Shown here piece by piece: positions 50,922 through 59,890 of a stretch of 64,000 bases of DNA. Below the pieces are notes generated by a model. The model made no database searches and was not told the DNA's origin. It was given only the letters and a program-made list of their open reading frames with translations. The stretch comes from Clostridia bacterium (lineage in GTDB: Bacteria > Bacillota > Clostridia > Lachnospirales > Lachnospiraceae): NCBI GenBank assembly GCA_910575245.1, contig CAJTEN010000021.1:39299-103298 (forward strand), given 5' to 3'. Positions within the stretch are counted from its first letter, which is position 1; every line of letters starts with the position of its first letter. The position numbers and the translations under genes are program-made.

Positions 50922-52667
50922 ATGAGCAAATCGTTAAAAAATCTACCTGTTGGAGTTGAAAGCTTTGAAGAAATGCGTCGAGAAGAATTTTATTTTGTTG
51001 ATAAAACGGGGCTGATCAAAGAGCTGCTCAACAACAGAGGAAAAGTCAATCTTTTCACCCGTCCCAGGCGTTTTGGCAAGACATTGAGTATGAGCATGAT
51101 GAAAAGCTTCTTTGAAATCGGGTGTGACGAAAGCCTTTTTGAGGGGCTGGAGATTTCATACGAAACTAAATTGTGCGAAGAGTATATGGGGCAGTTTCCG
51201 GTGGTCTCACTCAGTCTGAAGGGTGTTGAGGCGTTTGATTTTCAGACTGCCTGCAGAATGATGGCCAGAGTCATCAACGAAGAGGCAAGAAGATTACAAT
51301 TTCTTTTGGAGAGCGAGCGGCTTACGGATATCGATAAGGAGGCTTACTACGGGTTACTGAAAAAGGATATGGATATCGACACACTTTCCTGCAGCATCAG
51401 AGAATTCACGGAAGTTTTGCATAAACATTATGGGAAAAGAGTCATTGTACTGATCGACGAATATGATGTACCGTTGGCGAAAGCAAACGAATACGGTTAT
51501 TATGATGAAATGGTAATGCTGGTCCGCAGTCTGTTCGGCGCCGCGCTTAAGACGAATGATAATCTTCAGTTTGCCGTTCTGACAGGGTGCCTGCGCGTAG
51601 CGAAGGAGAGCATTTTCACGGGACTGAATAATTTCAAGGTCCTTTCCATCATGGATGCCGCGTATGATGAGTATTTCGGTTTCACGGATACGGAAGTCAG
51701 GGAAATGCTGCGCTATTTTGGATTTGAACATGCTTATGATAAGATAAAAGAATGGTATGACGGATACCGCTTCGGGAATACGGATGTGTATTGTCCCTGG
51801 GATGTGATCTGTTACTGTGATAAACTCAGGTTCGACCCGAAGCTGCAGCCTCAGAATTTCTGGATCAATACCAGCGGCAATCAGGTGATAGAGCATTTCA
51901 TTGAACGGATGGACCGACAGAAGAAATTCAGAAAGGATGATGGCACAGAGGATAAGGCAAGACTTACGAAAGGAGAAATGGAGCGTCTTATCAACGGAGA
52001 TGCCGTACAGAAAGAGATTCATCAGGAGCTTACCTATAAAGATTTATATTCTTCAGTAGACAATATCTGGAGCGTTCTTTTTATGACAGGGTATCTGACC
52101 AGAAGAGGCGATGCGGATGGAAATACAGTAAATCTTGTAATTCCGAACAGAGAGATACGCAATGTTTACACGGAGCAGATCATGAAGCTGTTCAAGGAGC
52201 AGGTGAGCAGGGACGGTGAGACACTGGATGCCTTCTGTGAAGCGCTCCTTGCCGGAGAACCGGAGGAGGTTGAGAAGCAGTTCACTTCCTATATGGAACA
52301 GACGATCAGTGTGCGGGATACCTTTGTAAGGAAACCATTGAAAGAAAACTTCTACCATGGTATTCTGCTGGGGATTCTTGGCTTCAAGGGCGGATGGAGC
52401 GTTACATCCAACAGAGAAGCCGGAGACGGATTCAGTGACATTCAGATTGCCATAGATGATGAGGATGTGGGCATTGTCATTGAAATCAAGTATGCACAGA
52501 ATGGTGATTGTGAAGCAGAGTGCAGGAAGGCGTTTAAACAGATCGATGCAAACCGCTACGCAGAGAATTTTTATCAGGATGAAGTCGGAACTTTGCTAAA
52601 GTACGGGATTGCATGCAGCCGGAAGAAGTGCAGGGTGATGCTGGAGAAGGTACAGTACAGGAATTAG
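50922..52667 (+). CDS. AAA-ATPase-like protein with C-terminal PD-(D/E)XK nuclease domain
   Basis: 581 residues. The N-terminal part is the AAA-ATPase_like domain: LPVGVESFEEMRREEFYFVDKT at the start, P-loop TRPRRFGKTLSMSM (residues ~46-59), Walker B VIVLIDEYDVPL (~174). The C-terminus has a nuclease-like block (GFSDIQIAIDD, VIEIKYAQNGD, KYGIACSRKKC). The family is abundant and multicopy in Bacteroidetes and Lachnospiraceae. Its function is unknown, with a defence or mobile-element role often proposed. The site AAGGAG is about 12 bases from the ATG, slightly far. Confidence 0.88.
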   Translation: MSKSLKNLPVGVESFEEMRREEFYFVDKTGLIKELLNNRGKVNLFTRPRRFGKTLSMSMMKSFFEIGCDESLFEGLEISYETKLCEEYMGQFPVVSLSLKGVEAFDFQTACRMMARVINEEARRLQFLLESERLTDIDKEAYYGLLKKDMDIDTLSCSIREFTEVLHKHYGKRVIVLIDEYDVPLAKANEYGYYDEMVMLVRSLFGAALKTNDNLQFAVLTGCLRVAKESIFTGLNNFKVLSIMDAAYDEYFGFTDTEVREMLRYFGFEHAYDKIKEWYDGYRFGNTDVYCPWDVICYCDKLRFDPKLQPQNFWINTSGNQVIEHFIERMDRQKKFRKDDGTEDKARLTKGEMERLINGDAVQKEIHQELTYKDLYSSVDNIWSVLFMTGYLTRRGDADGNTVNLVIPNREIRNVYTEQIMKLFKEQVSRDGETLDAFCEALLAGEPEEVEKQFTSYMEQTISVRDTFVRKPLKENFYHGILLGILGFKGGWSVTSNREAGDGFSDIQIAIDDEDVGIVIEIKYAQNGDCEAECRKAFKQIDANRYAENFYQDEVGTLLKYGIACSRKKCRVMLEKVQYRN

Positions 52668-52767
52668 ATATATCTTAGAGTATATCAATATAATTTAATA
52701 TTGCGATTTGGATGATGCAGGCCTATAATAGGAAAGTATGAAAAGAAAGACTATAAATCAGCTCTGC

Positions 52768-52881
52768 GCACTCGCTGCGCTGAGCGTACACGCGCCATGC
52801 AGCTCGTCTGCATGTGTGCATCAATACTTGTGCCCACTTTTCACAGAACGTTTGTGTCAGGAATGACATGGGGCACAAGTA
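52768..52881. repeat. Hairpin-rich intergenic element
   Basis: CATGCAG-CTCGT-CTGCATG (52796-52814) is followed by TACTTGTGCCC (52825-52835) facing GGGCACAAGTA (52871-52881), with a 35-base loop. A smaller GC-rich hairpin lies at 52768-52790. It occupies most of the 241-base gap before the YitT gene and could include its leader. Confidence 0.6.
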
Positions 52882-52908
52882 CGAAAAGAAAACAGGAGGG
52901 AATGCATC

Positions 52909-53769
52909 ATGACCTTTGACTTGAAAAAAGATGGCAAGAGGATTATAGTAGTCTGTCTGGCGTCGGTACTTATGGCGATCAATATCAAGACCTTTGTCAA
53001 GGCAGGTGACCTGTATCCGGGCGGGGCTACGGGACTTACGGTTTTGATTCAGAGTATTTTTGAAAGATTTCTGGATATTGCAATACCCTATACGCTGGTG
53101 AATCTGCTGCTGAATTTAGTGCCGGTCTATATCGGGTTTCGTTTTATCGGCAAGAAATTTACGTTGTATTCCTGCCTGATGATCGTACTTACGAGTATCT
53201 TGACGGATGTCATACCGCAGAGTGCGATTACCTATGATATTTTGCTGATCAGTGTTTTCGGGGGCATTATCAATGGGTTTGTTATCAGTATATGCCTGAT
53301 CATGAACGCCACTACGGGAGGCACAGACTTTATTTCTATCTACCTTTCCGAGAAAAAGGGTGTGGATTCCTGGAATTTTATCCTGGCATTTAATGTAGTT
53401 ATCATTATGGTAGCGGGTATGTTGTTCGGTATGGACAAAGCACTCTATTCAATCATATTTCAGTATGCATCCACCCAGACACTCCATATGCTTTACAAGA
53501 GATATCAGAAGCAGACGCTGTTTATCGTGACCAACCAGGCCAATGAGGTCTGCAAGGCGATTAACAACGTAAGTATGCACGGAGCCACAGTCCTGAGCGG
53601 AGAGGGCTCCTATGAGCATCAGGCGAGAAAGGTTGTCTATTCTGTAGTCTCTAAAGAAGAGAGCAAACGAGTGATCAGGGCGGTGAAAGAGGCGGATCCG
53701 GCGGCCTTCGTCAATGCGCTCAGGACGGAGGAACTGTCCGGGCGGTTTTATCAGAGGCCGACGGAGTAG
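52909..53769 (+). CDS. YitT family membrane protein
   Basis: 286 residues. Five or six hydrophobic helices, with the family landmarks AINIKTFVKAGDLYPGGATGLTV, NLVPVYIGFRFIGKKF, and NATTGGTDFISIYLSEKKG. A C-terminal cytoplasmic DUF2179-type domain follows (LFIVTNQANEVCKAINN, GATVLSGEGSYEH). Transport substrate unknown. Strong CAGGAGGGA site. Its last 50 bases overlap the 3' end of the convergent CotH gene. Confidence 0.92.
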   Translation: MTFDLKKDGKRIIVVCLASVLMAINIKTFVKAGDLYPGGATGLTVLIQSIFERFLDIAIPYTLVNLLLNLVPVYIGFRFIGKKFTLYSCLMIVLTSILTDVIPQSAITYDILLISVFGGIINGFVISICLIMNATTGGTDFISIYLSEKKGVDSWNFILAFNVVIIMVAGMLFGMDKALYSIIFQYASTQTLHMLYKRYQKQTLFIVTNQANEVCKAINNVSMHGATVLSGEGSYEHQARKVVYSVVSKEESKRVIRAVKEADPAAFVNALRTEELSGRFYQRPTE

Positions 53770-55549
53770 GTTCGGACGGTAAATCTTCGGGATTTCTGTC
53801 GGATGGAGTCTGGGAGCCGGGTGGAGATCTGTGCATCCCTCCGGGACCGCCTATGTTTCCCATGGAGCCCATATCCGAAATAGTAAGTTCACCGGCGTCG
53901 ATCAGGGTTGAGGTATCCTGTGCCTGTCCATCGGAAGTAGAGGGAATTACTCCGTTCAACTGCCCGTTGATACTCTCCGCCCGCAGGAGGCAGAAGGCGC
54001 GCAGCGTGGAGACGCCTTTTTCAAATTCTTTATAACTGCAGAACTTGGTCGGATCCTTCTGTACATAAGGCGCAATCATATCTGTAACCGAATCAATCAG
54101 CGATTCAAAGTAGCCGTTGTCAAAATATTCTGCAAGAAATTCCCCGAAGTATTGATGATACAGCTCCGTATATTCGTCACTGTCAAATATCCATGCGAGC
54201 ATTGGCCTGGAATCTATGGAGCCGCCGGATACCGGTGTGTCGATGGGATAATTGACAAGCCCTGTGGCATCGGTTCCGGATTCGAAGCCGCCGAAAGCGA
54301 GATTGTAATCCCATGGGATCATGGAAAGCTGTCCGTCCTTCTCGTACAGATAATAGTTGTGGATCAGGGAACCTGTATAGCTGTCAAAATTGAGTACGAA
54401 ATTGTGGACTACAAAATAGTGGATCACTTCGTCTATATTGACTGTATTTTCGATGTCCTCTGTGTTATTCAGTTTCCTGAGTGATTCAATCAGCCGCGTC
54501 TTGTCGGCGTCAGACAGATTGGTTTTTACATTATCGAATATATTGGAGTAGCTTTCAAATTCGCCATCTGTATAAATGAGCGAGACATCGCTGCCTTTCA
54601 TTCCTTTTCCGGAAGAACTGTCGAATCCGGGAACCGTTCTGTTGCCTGGCATGCCGTCGGAAGTACTGCCATTGTCGGGCATGGGTTTGAAATCTGGCCT
54701 TGCCTCAGGCTCCCTGGGCATAGCTGTATCCTGATCGTTATCCTGTGCGGTTTCCGGATCAGAATCGGGTTCTGTTCCGGAGGAAACCGGATGAGGGGCT
54801 TCGGAATTGCTCCTGTGATCATTGAAAGGAATATTATCCGTATCGGAGTGCCCTGAATCGGGATTCTCGGGATCGAAATCCTCCATATTAAATCTGCGCC
54901 CGTTTCCCCGGCCGCCGCCCATTCCTGTGCTGTCCGGCTTATAAAGCTGGCCATAGTTATTGCCATAATTGCGCGTCAGGAAAGCTTCTTCTATTCCTTC
55001 TACGGCAAGATACAATCCCCAGTCTTCCCCATTCACGGTAATGTATGTATAACTGCATAACGGTGCATCCACACCGAATTCGTACATCAACCGATAGGTA
55101 AGAAAATCTTTCATATAAGTATTGTCCTGGATGATATTATTGAGGCATAATTTATCAAGCCCGTAATAAGTGAGTGCATCATCATAATGGTCGAATTCAA
55201 TTTTGAAGCTGTATCGGCCGTTTCCATAGGCCTCTACGGATGAGAGAGAAGTGTTGCCCTTGGCGCGGATTGCCACATTCCGATAAGCCTCACCGTCTAT
55301 GATTACAGCGCAGGCAGCATATTCCTCGTCGGTACAGTTCTCGATGAATGTGTCCCAGTCATCCATCATGATATCCACCGTATGTACTTTGGATGGATTA
55401 AAAATCCGGGAGACATATCCTGCAGCACTCACAGAGGCACTCACGGCCTGTACGCCGAACCTGCCTGCGTTCATAAAGAGCAGGGTAAGTGTCAAGGTGG
55501 CGATAAGAATAATGCAGCAGATCTTATCAATATGTTTGCTGGTTGACAT
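53720..55549 (-). CDS. CotH kinase family protein, secreted or membrane-anchored
   Basis: 609 residues. An N-terminal hydrophobic segment (CCIILIATLTLTLLFM) is followed by the CotH fold: VHTVDIMMDDWDTFIENC, VAIRAKGNTSLSS, YSFKIEFDHYDD, LCLNNIIQDNTYMKDFL, WGLYLAVEGIEEAFL. A low-complexity Pro/Asp/Ser region (~205-325) interrupts it, then the core resumes with FVVHNFVLNFDSYTGSLIHNYYLYEKDG and IPWDYNLAFGGF. CotH in Bacillus is a protein kinase of spore coat proteins; in clostridia similar proteins lie beside VTC polyphosphate polymerase and DUF4956 genes. Here only a DUF4956 remnant is upstream. Strong AAGGAGG site at the start. Confidence 0.9.
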   Translation of the reverse strand: MSTSKHIDKICCIILIATLTLTLLFMNAGRFGVQAVSASVSAAGYVSRIFNPSKVHTVDIMMDDWDTFIENCTDEEYAACAVIIDGEAYRNVAIRAKGNTSLSSVEAYGNGRYSFKIEFDHYDDALTYYGLDKLCLNNIIQDNTYMKDFLTYRLMYEFGVDAPLCSYTYITVNGEDWGLYLAVEGIEEAFLTRNYGNNYGQLYKPDSTGMGGGRGNGRRFNMEDFDPENPDSGHSDTDNIPFNDHRSNSEAPHPVSSGTEPDSDPETAQDNDQDTAMPREPEARPDFKPMPDNGSTSDGMPGNRTVPGFDSSSGKGMKGSDVSLIYTDGEFESYSNIFDNVKTNLSDADKTRLIESLRKLNNTEDIENTVNIDEVIHYFVVHNFVLNFDSYTGSLIHNYYLYEKDGQLSMIPWDYNLAFGGFESGTDATGLVNYPIDTPVSGGSIDSRPMLAWIFDSDEYTELYHQYFGEFLAEYFDNGYFESLIDSVTDMIAPYVQKDPTKFCSYKEFEKGVSTLRAFCLLRAESINGQLNGVIPSTSDGQAQDTSTLIDAGELTISDMGSMGNIGGPGGMHRSPPGSQTPSDRNPEDLPSEPTPSASDKTARTVPPS

Positions 55550-55560
55550 TCCTAGCCTCC

Positions 55561-55848
55561 TTATCCCATATAATCTCCGTTGTAGCTTACTAAAACAGCG
55601 CCGTTCACACCTTCCAGTGACGCAAGTGTGTTGATGAAATCCGTATTGTCGTCTTTCAGGCGTATTTCCAGGTTCAGTTCGACAGCGCCCTTCTGCGCGG
55701 TTTTGCTCTTAACGACAAGGCGGCTTACACGATCCTTCAGATATTCTGTTGCACGGAGCTCACTTTCATGGTTTTCACAGCTGATCACGGCAATATAGGG
55801 GTTTACATGAGTTTTCCTGTTTACAAACAGAAGAAGGACGGCGCCATT
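55561..55848 (-). pseudogene. 5'-truncated DUF4956 family gene
   Basis: On the minus strand, the frame reads (after a TAA at 55849-55851) GAVLLLFVNRKTHVNPYIAV, the end of a membrane helix, followed by a soluble domain (KGAVELNLEIRLKDDNTDFI, LEGVNGAVLVSYNGD). This is the C-terminal part of DUF4956 proteins, which normally have three or four helices first. An internal ATG at 55788 would give only 75 residues. Its stop overlaps the CotH ribosome-binding site, so the two were probably one operon before the 5' part was lost. Confidence 0.65.
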
Positions 55849-56003
55849 TTATTTTAAAGCATGCTATATGAGGGGAGGTGCATATGAATAATTTGGCGCC
55901 GGTTCATCAGGCATGAGGTCATTATATGGAAAAAATAAGGAAAAAATATGTTTAAAATGTGGATATTTTGTGTTGTGTATTTAAAGACAGATATTTTAAA
56001 GGC

Positions 56004-56033
56004 TTGACAAACGGGAAGCCATATTCCTATAAT
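56004..56033 (+). promoter_or_regulatory. Sigma-A promoter of the ABC-F leader
   Basis: TTGACA, 18-base spacer, TATAAT. It lies about 475 bases upstream of the ABC-F start codon, defining a long leader. Confidence 0.8.
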
Positions 56034-56063
56034 AAATTATTATCAAAAGGAAGAGGTGGAAGG

Positions 56064-56075
56064 ATGAAGCTGTAA
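56064..56075 (+). promoter_or_regulatory. Three-codon upstream ORF (Met-Lys-Leu-stop)
   Basis: AAGAGGTGGAAGG precedes ATG AAG CTG TAA, about 30 bases after the promoter. Such tiny ORFs sense antibiotic-stalled ribosomes in several resistance leaders; here this is inference. Confidence 0.4.
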
Positions 56076-56108
56076 TCAATTTTTGAAGCATGAAGTAATT
56101 ATCAGAAA

Positions 56109-56144
56109 CAATGCTGTCCGCAGAACACGGCATTGCTGTTTTAT
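56109..56144 (+). terminator. Leader hairpin 1 (possible attenuator)
   Basis: CAATGCTGT pairs with ACGGCATTG (9 bp, one wobble), loop CCGCAGAAC, then ctgttttatc. About 70 bases after the predicted transcription start. Confidence 0.5.
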
Positions 56145-56369
56145 CATGTTGCCAAAAATGGATTACGTTTTCATTGCTCATTGCCTCTCTTTTTACGATA
56201 TAGGAAATTGCTCCGGGCTTACGGGTTTTGCTCATTTATATATGAGAACGATGTAATACAGGCCGGACAGTTTGGCGGGATATAGCAGGCGTACCGGGAT
56301 CATGTGCGCTGCCGTTGAATCTCGCAGTGTGGATGGTATCGGGTCGGAAATTGAGAGTGCAAAAACAAG

Positions 56370-56401
56370 GAACCATTTGGCAGCAGATGGTTCTTTTTTT
56401 T
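56370..56401 (+). terminator. Leader terminator (attenuator) upstream of the ABC-F gene
   Basis: GAACCATTTG-GCAG-CAGATGGTTC followed by eight T: a strong intrinsic terminator located inside the leader, about 108 bases before the start codon. It would stop most transcription unless read-through is induced. Confidence 0.82.
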
Positions 56402-56446
56402 GTGCGCGTATGCGGAGTCGGAAGACATGCAGGAGGACCGCTGTGC

Positions 56447-56536
56447 ATGTATAGAAGACAACAGACAGAGCCGGAAGAGCGGGTTATGCATAAACGGAGG
56501 TGGATAGCATGTCACAGATCAGTGTATCAAATATGA
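56447..56536 (+). CDS. 29-residue leader ORF overlapping the ABC-F start
   Basis: ATG preceded by CAGGAGGACC; encodes MYRRQQTEPEERVMHKRRWI and ends CHRSVYQI, running 28 bases into the ABC-F gene in another frame. It is rich in Arg and lies after the terminator. It may couple or modulate ABC-F translation, or be fortuitous. Confidence 0.35.
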   Translation: MYRRQQTEPEERVMHKRRWIACHRSVYQI

Positions 56537-58044
56537 CCTTCTGCTATGAAGGAAGTTTTGACAATATTTTTGAAAAGGTATCTTTTCTGATCGATACAGA
56601 CTGGAAACTTGGTTTTGTCGGAAGAAACGGTAAGGGGAAGACTACATTTCTGAATCTTCTTCTGGGAAACTATGAATATGAAGGGAATATCAGCGCCTCC
56701 GTGGCGTTTGATTATTTCCCTTATCAGATCACGAAGGAACAGACGGGGCAGTGCGGCGCCGAATTCCTGGGACAGTTAAAGCAGGGCTGCGAATTGTGGC
56801 GGGTAATCTGTGAACTGGATAAACTGCAGCTTGACGCGGAGATTCTTTACAGACCTTTCGGGACGCTAAGCCACGGAGAACGCACGAAAGTAATGCTGGC
56901 GGTTCTGTTTTCAGGGGAGAATGATTTCCTGCTGATTGACGAGCCGACCAATCATCTGGACCATGAGTCCAGAGAGATCGTTAAGGAGTATCTTGGGCAG
57001 AAGAAGGGTTTTATTCTTGTGTCCCATGACCGGGATCTTCTGGATGCCTGTATCGATCATGTACTTGTATTGAACCGCTGCAGTATCGAAGTGCAGAGTG
57101 GGAATTTTTCTTCATGGTGGGAGAATAAGAGCCGCATGGATGCGTTCCGTCAGATGGAAAATGAGAAACACCGGAAGGAGATCCGCAGGCTGCATCAGGC
57201 CGCGGACAGAACCCGGGAGTGGGCGGATAAGAACGAAAGAACCAAGATCGGATATGATCCGGTGAAAGAGCATGACAGATCCAAGGGTACCCGGGCCTAT
57301 ATCGGCGCTAAGACGAAGAAGATGCAGAGCCGGAGAATGCAGGTGGAAAAAAGGATTATGGATGAAATAGAGCAAAAGGAGGGATTGCTGCAGGATATTG
57401 AGAATCCCGTGGATTTAAAGCTTATGCCGATGCAGCATCATAAGGAGGTTTTGGTCTCGGCGAAAGATTATGGGATTGCCTATAACTCCGGCGAGGTATT
57501 CCGTGATCTGGATTTCGAACTGCGGCGCGGAGAACGTGTTTTCCTGCATGGAGAGAATGGATGCGGGAAGTCCAGCCTGATCAAGGCGATCCTGGCTCAT
57601 GGCGGGCTGCCCTGTGTGCCGGAGGCTTCGGTTTCAGATGAAATGCGGGAGACAGGCACTTTAAAATGTGCAGCAGGCCTGGTTATTTCTTATATCAATC
57701 AGGACACGTCGGGCCTGCATGGAACGATCAAGGACTTCTGCCGGACAAATGATCTGGATGAAAGCCTGTTTTGCGCAATCTTAAGGCAGCTTGATTTGGA
57801 ACGGGTGCAGTTTGTTAAGAAGATTGAGGAGTATTCCGAAGGACAGAAGAAAAAGGTGCTGATTGCGGCAAGTCTTCTAAAGCCCGCCCATCTATATATC
57901 TGGGATGAACCGCTCAACTATATTGATGTCTTTTCCAGGATGCAGATTGAGAATCTGATCCTCACTTATCAGCCGACCATGCTTATCGTGGAGCATGATG
58001 TACGATTCAGGGAGAAGATTGCAACGAGAGTAGTGGAGTTTTGA
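56509..58044 (+). CDS. Lsa-type ABC-F ribosome-protection protein
   Basis: 511 residues with two ABC ATPase domains and no membrane part. Domain 1: Walker A GFVGRNGKGKTTFLNLLL, signature LSHGERTKVMLA, Walker B FLLIDEPTNHLD. The linker (residues ~190-300, charged helices) is the ribosome-facing arm. Domain 2: Walker A HGENGCGKSSLIKA, signature YSEGQKKKVLIA, and WDEPLNYIDVFSR with IVEHD, the variant typical of Lsa/CplR/Vga-like proteins. These displace lincosamides, streptogramin A or pleuromutilins from the ribosome. The ATG at 56509 is eight bases after GGAGG. Preceded by an attenuator leader, as in many resistance genes of this class. Confidence 0.88.
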   Translation: MSQISVSNMTFCYEGSFDNIFEKVSFLIDTDWKLGFVGRNGKGKTTFLNLLLGNYEYEGNISASVAFDYFPYQITKEQTGQCGAEFLGQLKQGCELWRVICELDKLQLDAEILYRPFGTLSHGERTKVMLAVLFSGENDFLLIDEPTNHLDHESREIVKEYLGQKKGFILVSHDRDLLDACIDHVLVLNRCSIEVQSGNFSSWWENKSRMDAFRQMENEKHRKEIRRLHQAADRTREWADKNERTKIGYDPVKEHDRSKGTRAYIGAKTKKMQSRRMQVEKRIMDEIEQKEGLLQDIENPVDLKLMPMQHHKEVLVSAKDYGIAYNSGEVFRDLDFELRRGERVFLHGENGCGKSSLIKAILAHGGLPCVPEASVSDEMRETGTLKCAAGLVISYINQDTSGLHGTIKDFCRTNDLDESLFCAILRQLDLERVQFVKKIEEYSEGQKKKVLIAASLLKPAHLYIWDEPLNYIDVFSRMQIENLILTYQPTMLIVEHDVRFREKIATRVVEF

Positions 58045-58274
58045 AACGGGCATCGAAACGTGCAGACTAACATTACGATTGTTGTTGCTATTTTGTGCTT
58101 TTTCTGGCAGAATATAATAGGACGTTTTGAGGGGCGTGTCAGTATACTATAGTTAACGACATTGGAAATTTCATTTTCGGCCTTGCAGAAGCTTCCTTGT
58201 ATGGCTCCTGCAAGAGTCGGAAAAAGAAACTTGTTATGTCATTTACTATAAGATTAAGAGAGAAGGGATATCAT

Positions 58275-59465
58275 ATGGAAAGAAAAGTTGGAACAATATC
58301 AAGGGGTATACGCTGCCCGATCATCAGAGAAGGAGATGATCTTGTTAAGATCGTTACAGACAGTGTCCTGGAAGCGGCAGAGGCAGAAGGATTCGGGATC
58401 CGTGACAGGGACGTGATCGCAGTGACAGAGTCTGTGGTGGCAAGGTCGCAGGGGAATTACGCTTCGGTGGAAGCCATTGCGGAGGATGTGAGAACGAAGC
58501 TGGGCGGGGAGACCATCGGCGTTATTTTCCCGATTTTGTCCAGAAACCGGTTTGCAATCTGTTTGCGCGGAATTGCTATGGGCGCTAAGAAGGTAGTGCT
58601 GATGCTCAGCTATCCCAGCGACGAAGTGGGCAACGAGCTTGTCTCCCTGGACCAGCTGGATGAGGCCGGTATTAATCCTTACAGCGATGTGCTTACACTG
58701 GAGAAGTACCGAGAGCTTTTCGGAGAGAATAAACATCCTTTTACGGGAGTAGACTATGTATCTTATTACGGCGAAGTGATCAGAGAAGCAGGTGCGGAAG
58801 TGGAGATTATTTTCGCCAATGACTGCCGCAGCATTCTTCCTTACACTAAGAATGTGTTGAACTGTGATATTCACACGAGAGCCCGCACGAAGAGACTGTT
58901 AAAGGCAGCAGGAGCCGAGAGGGTGATGGGAATGGATGACATTCTCACGCAGCCTGTAAATGGCAGCGGATGCAACGAGAAATACGGACTGCTGGGATCC
59001 AATAAATCTACGGAAGACACGATCAAGCTGTTTCCGAGAGAATGCACGGATCTGGTTATGGATATCCAGAAGGAAATTTCAGACAGGACCGGTAAGCATG
59101 TGGAAGTCATGGTATACGGTGACGGTGCATTCAAGGATCCGGTAGGAAAGATATGGGAGCTTGCGGATCCCTGTGTATCCCCGGCCAGCACGCCGGGACT
59201 GGAAGGTACACCCAATGAGTTGAAGTTAAAATATCTGGCAGACAACGATTTCAAGGATCTGTCCGGCGAAGCGCTCAAAGAGGCGATTTCCGACCGGATC
59301 AGGGAGAAGAAGGATAACCTGGTAGGGGATATGGTATCGCAGGGTACGACGCCCAGAAGACTGACCGATCTGATCGGCTCCCTGTGCGATCTGACCAGCG
59401 GATCGGGTGACAAGGGTACGCCGGTGATTTTGATCCAGGGATATTTTGATAACTATGTAAGTTGA
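58275..59465 (+). CDS. Coenzyme F420-0:L-glutamate ligase-like (CofE family) protein
   Basis: 396 residues. Landmarks: IREGDDLVKIVTDSVLEAAE, DRDVIAVTESVVARSQGNY, GVIFPILSRNRFA and MVYGDGAFKDPVG. CofE adds gamma-linked glutamate to F420, but gut clostridia generally lack F420, so this homologue probably forms an amide or gamma-glutamyl bond on another acceptor. It is longer than archaeal CofE (~250). The start ATG at 58275 has GAGAAGGG; in-frame upstream codons lack a site. A terminator follows. Confidence 0.75.
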   Translation: MERKVGTISRGIRCPIIREGDDLVKIVTDSVLEAAEAEGFGIRDRDVIAVTESVVARSQGNYASVEAIAEDVRTKLGGETIGVIFPILSRNRFAICLRGIAMGAKKVVLMLSYPSDEVGNELVSLDQLDEAGINPYSDVLTLEKYRELFGENKHPFTGVDYVSYYGEVIREAGAEVEIIFANDCRSILPYTKNVLNCDIHTRARTKRLLKAAGAERVMGMDDILTQPVNGSGCNEKYGLLGSNKSTEDTIKLFPRECTDLVMDIQKEISDRTGKHVEVMVYGDGAFKDPVGKIWELADPCVSPASTPGLEGTPNELKLKYLADNDFKDLSGEALKEAISDRIREKKDNLVGDMVSQGTTPRRLTDLIGSLCDLTSGSGDKGTPVILIQGYFDNYVS

Positions 59466-59495
59466 TGACTCTCACGGTCTGAACTGTTACAGGAG

Positions 59496-59530
59496 ACCCG
59501 CTGTGTTTCGTATAGCATGGCGGGTTTATC
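59496..59530 (+). terminator. Terminator after the CofE-like gene
   Basis: ACCCGCTGTG and CATGGCGGGT form a stem with a 10-base loop followed by ttatc. The preceding ctgaactgttacag matches the end of the dispersed repeats. Confidence 0.6.
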
Positions 59531-59638
59531 GTATATATTTCCGGAAGGACAGATAATACTGTAAGGTGCATGAGCGGGCAGCCGCATACAGCGCCGACGA
59601 AGCCCGGACTGCTGCGATATATAGGGAGAGATAATATA

Positions 59639-59890
59639 ATGACAGACGGTACACCAAATACCCTGCTTCAGAATTTAGACCTGATACATACAACACCTAT
59701 GGGCGTTGAGCGTATCAGGCGAAACTTATCGCTGAAGGAAGACGATGTTTTAGCCTGGTGCCGTGACAGGATAGCTGATTCCGAAGCGGTGATTCAACGG
59801 CGCGGGAAAAACTGGTATGTGAGTACGGCTGACTGCGTGATAACGGTAAATGTCCATAGCTATACGATTATCACGGCGCATAAAATATAA
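59639..59890 (+). CDS. DUF3781 family protein
   Basis: 83 residues. It matches DUF3781 through NLDLIHTTPMGVERIRRNLSL, DDVLAWCRDRI, RRGKNWYVSTADCVITVN and SYTIITAHK. Small soluble protein of unknown function, common in Bacillota. The start ATG is preceded by GGGAGAG. Confidence 0.88.
   Translation: MTDGTPNTLLQNLDLIHTTPMGVERIRRNLSLKEDDVLAWCRDRIADSEAVIQRRGKNWYVSTADCVITVNVHSYTIITAHKI

Noticed and set aside
50922..52667. AAA-ATPase/nuclease gene as part of an anti-phage island with the restriction genes
   Set aside because: It is 5 kb away, separated by backbone-like genes, and has a different base composition; the family is common and scattered, so no linkage is claimed.
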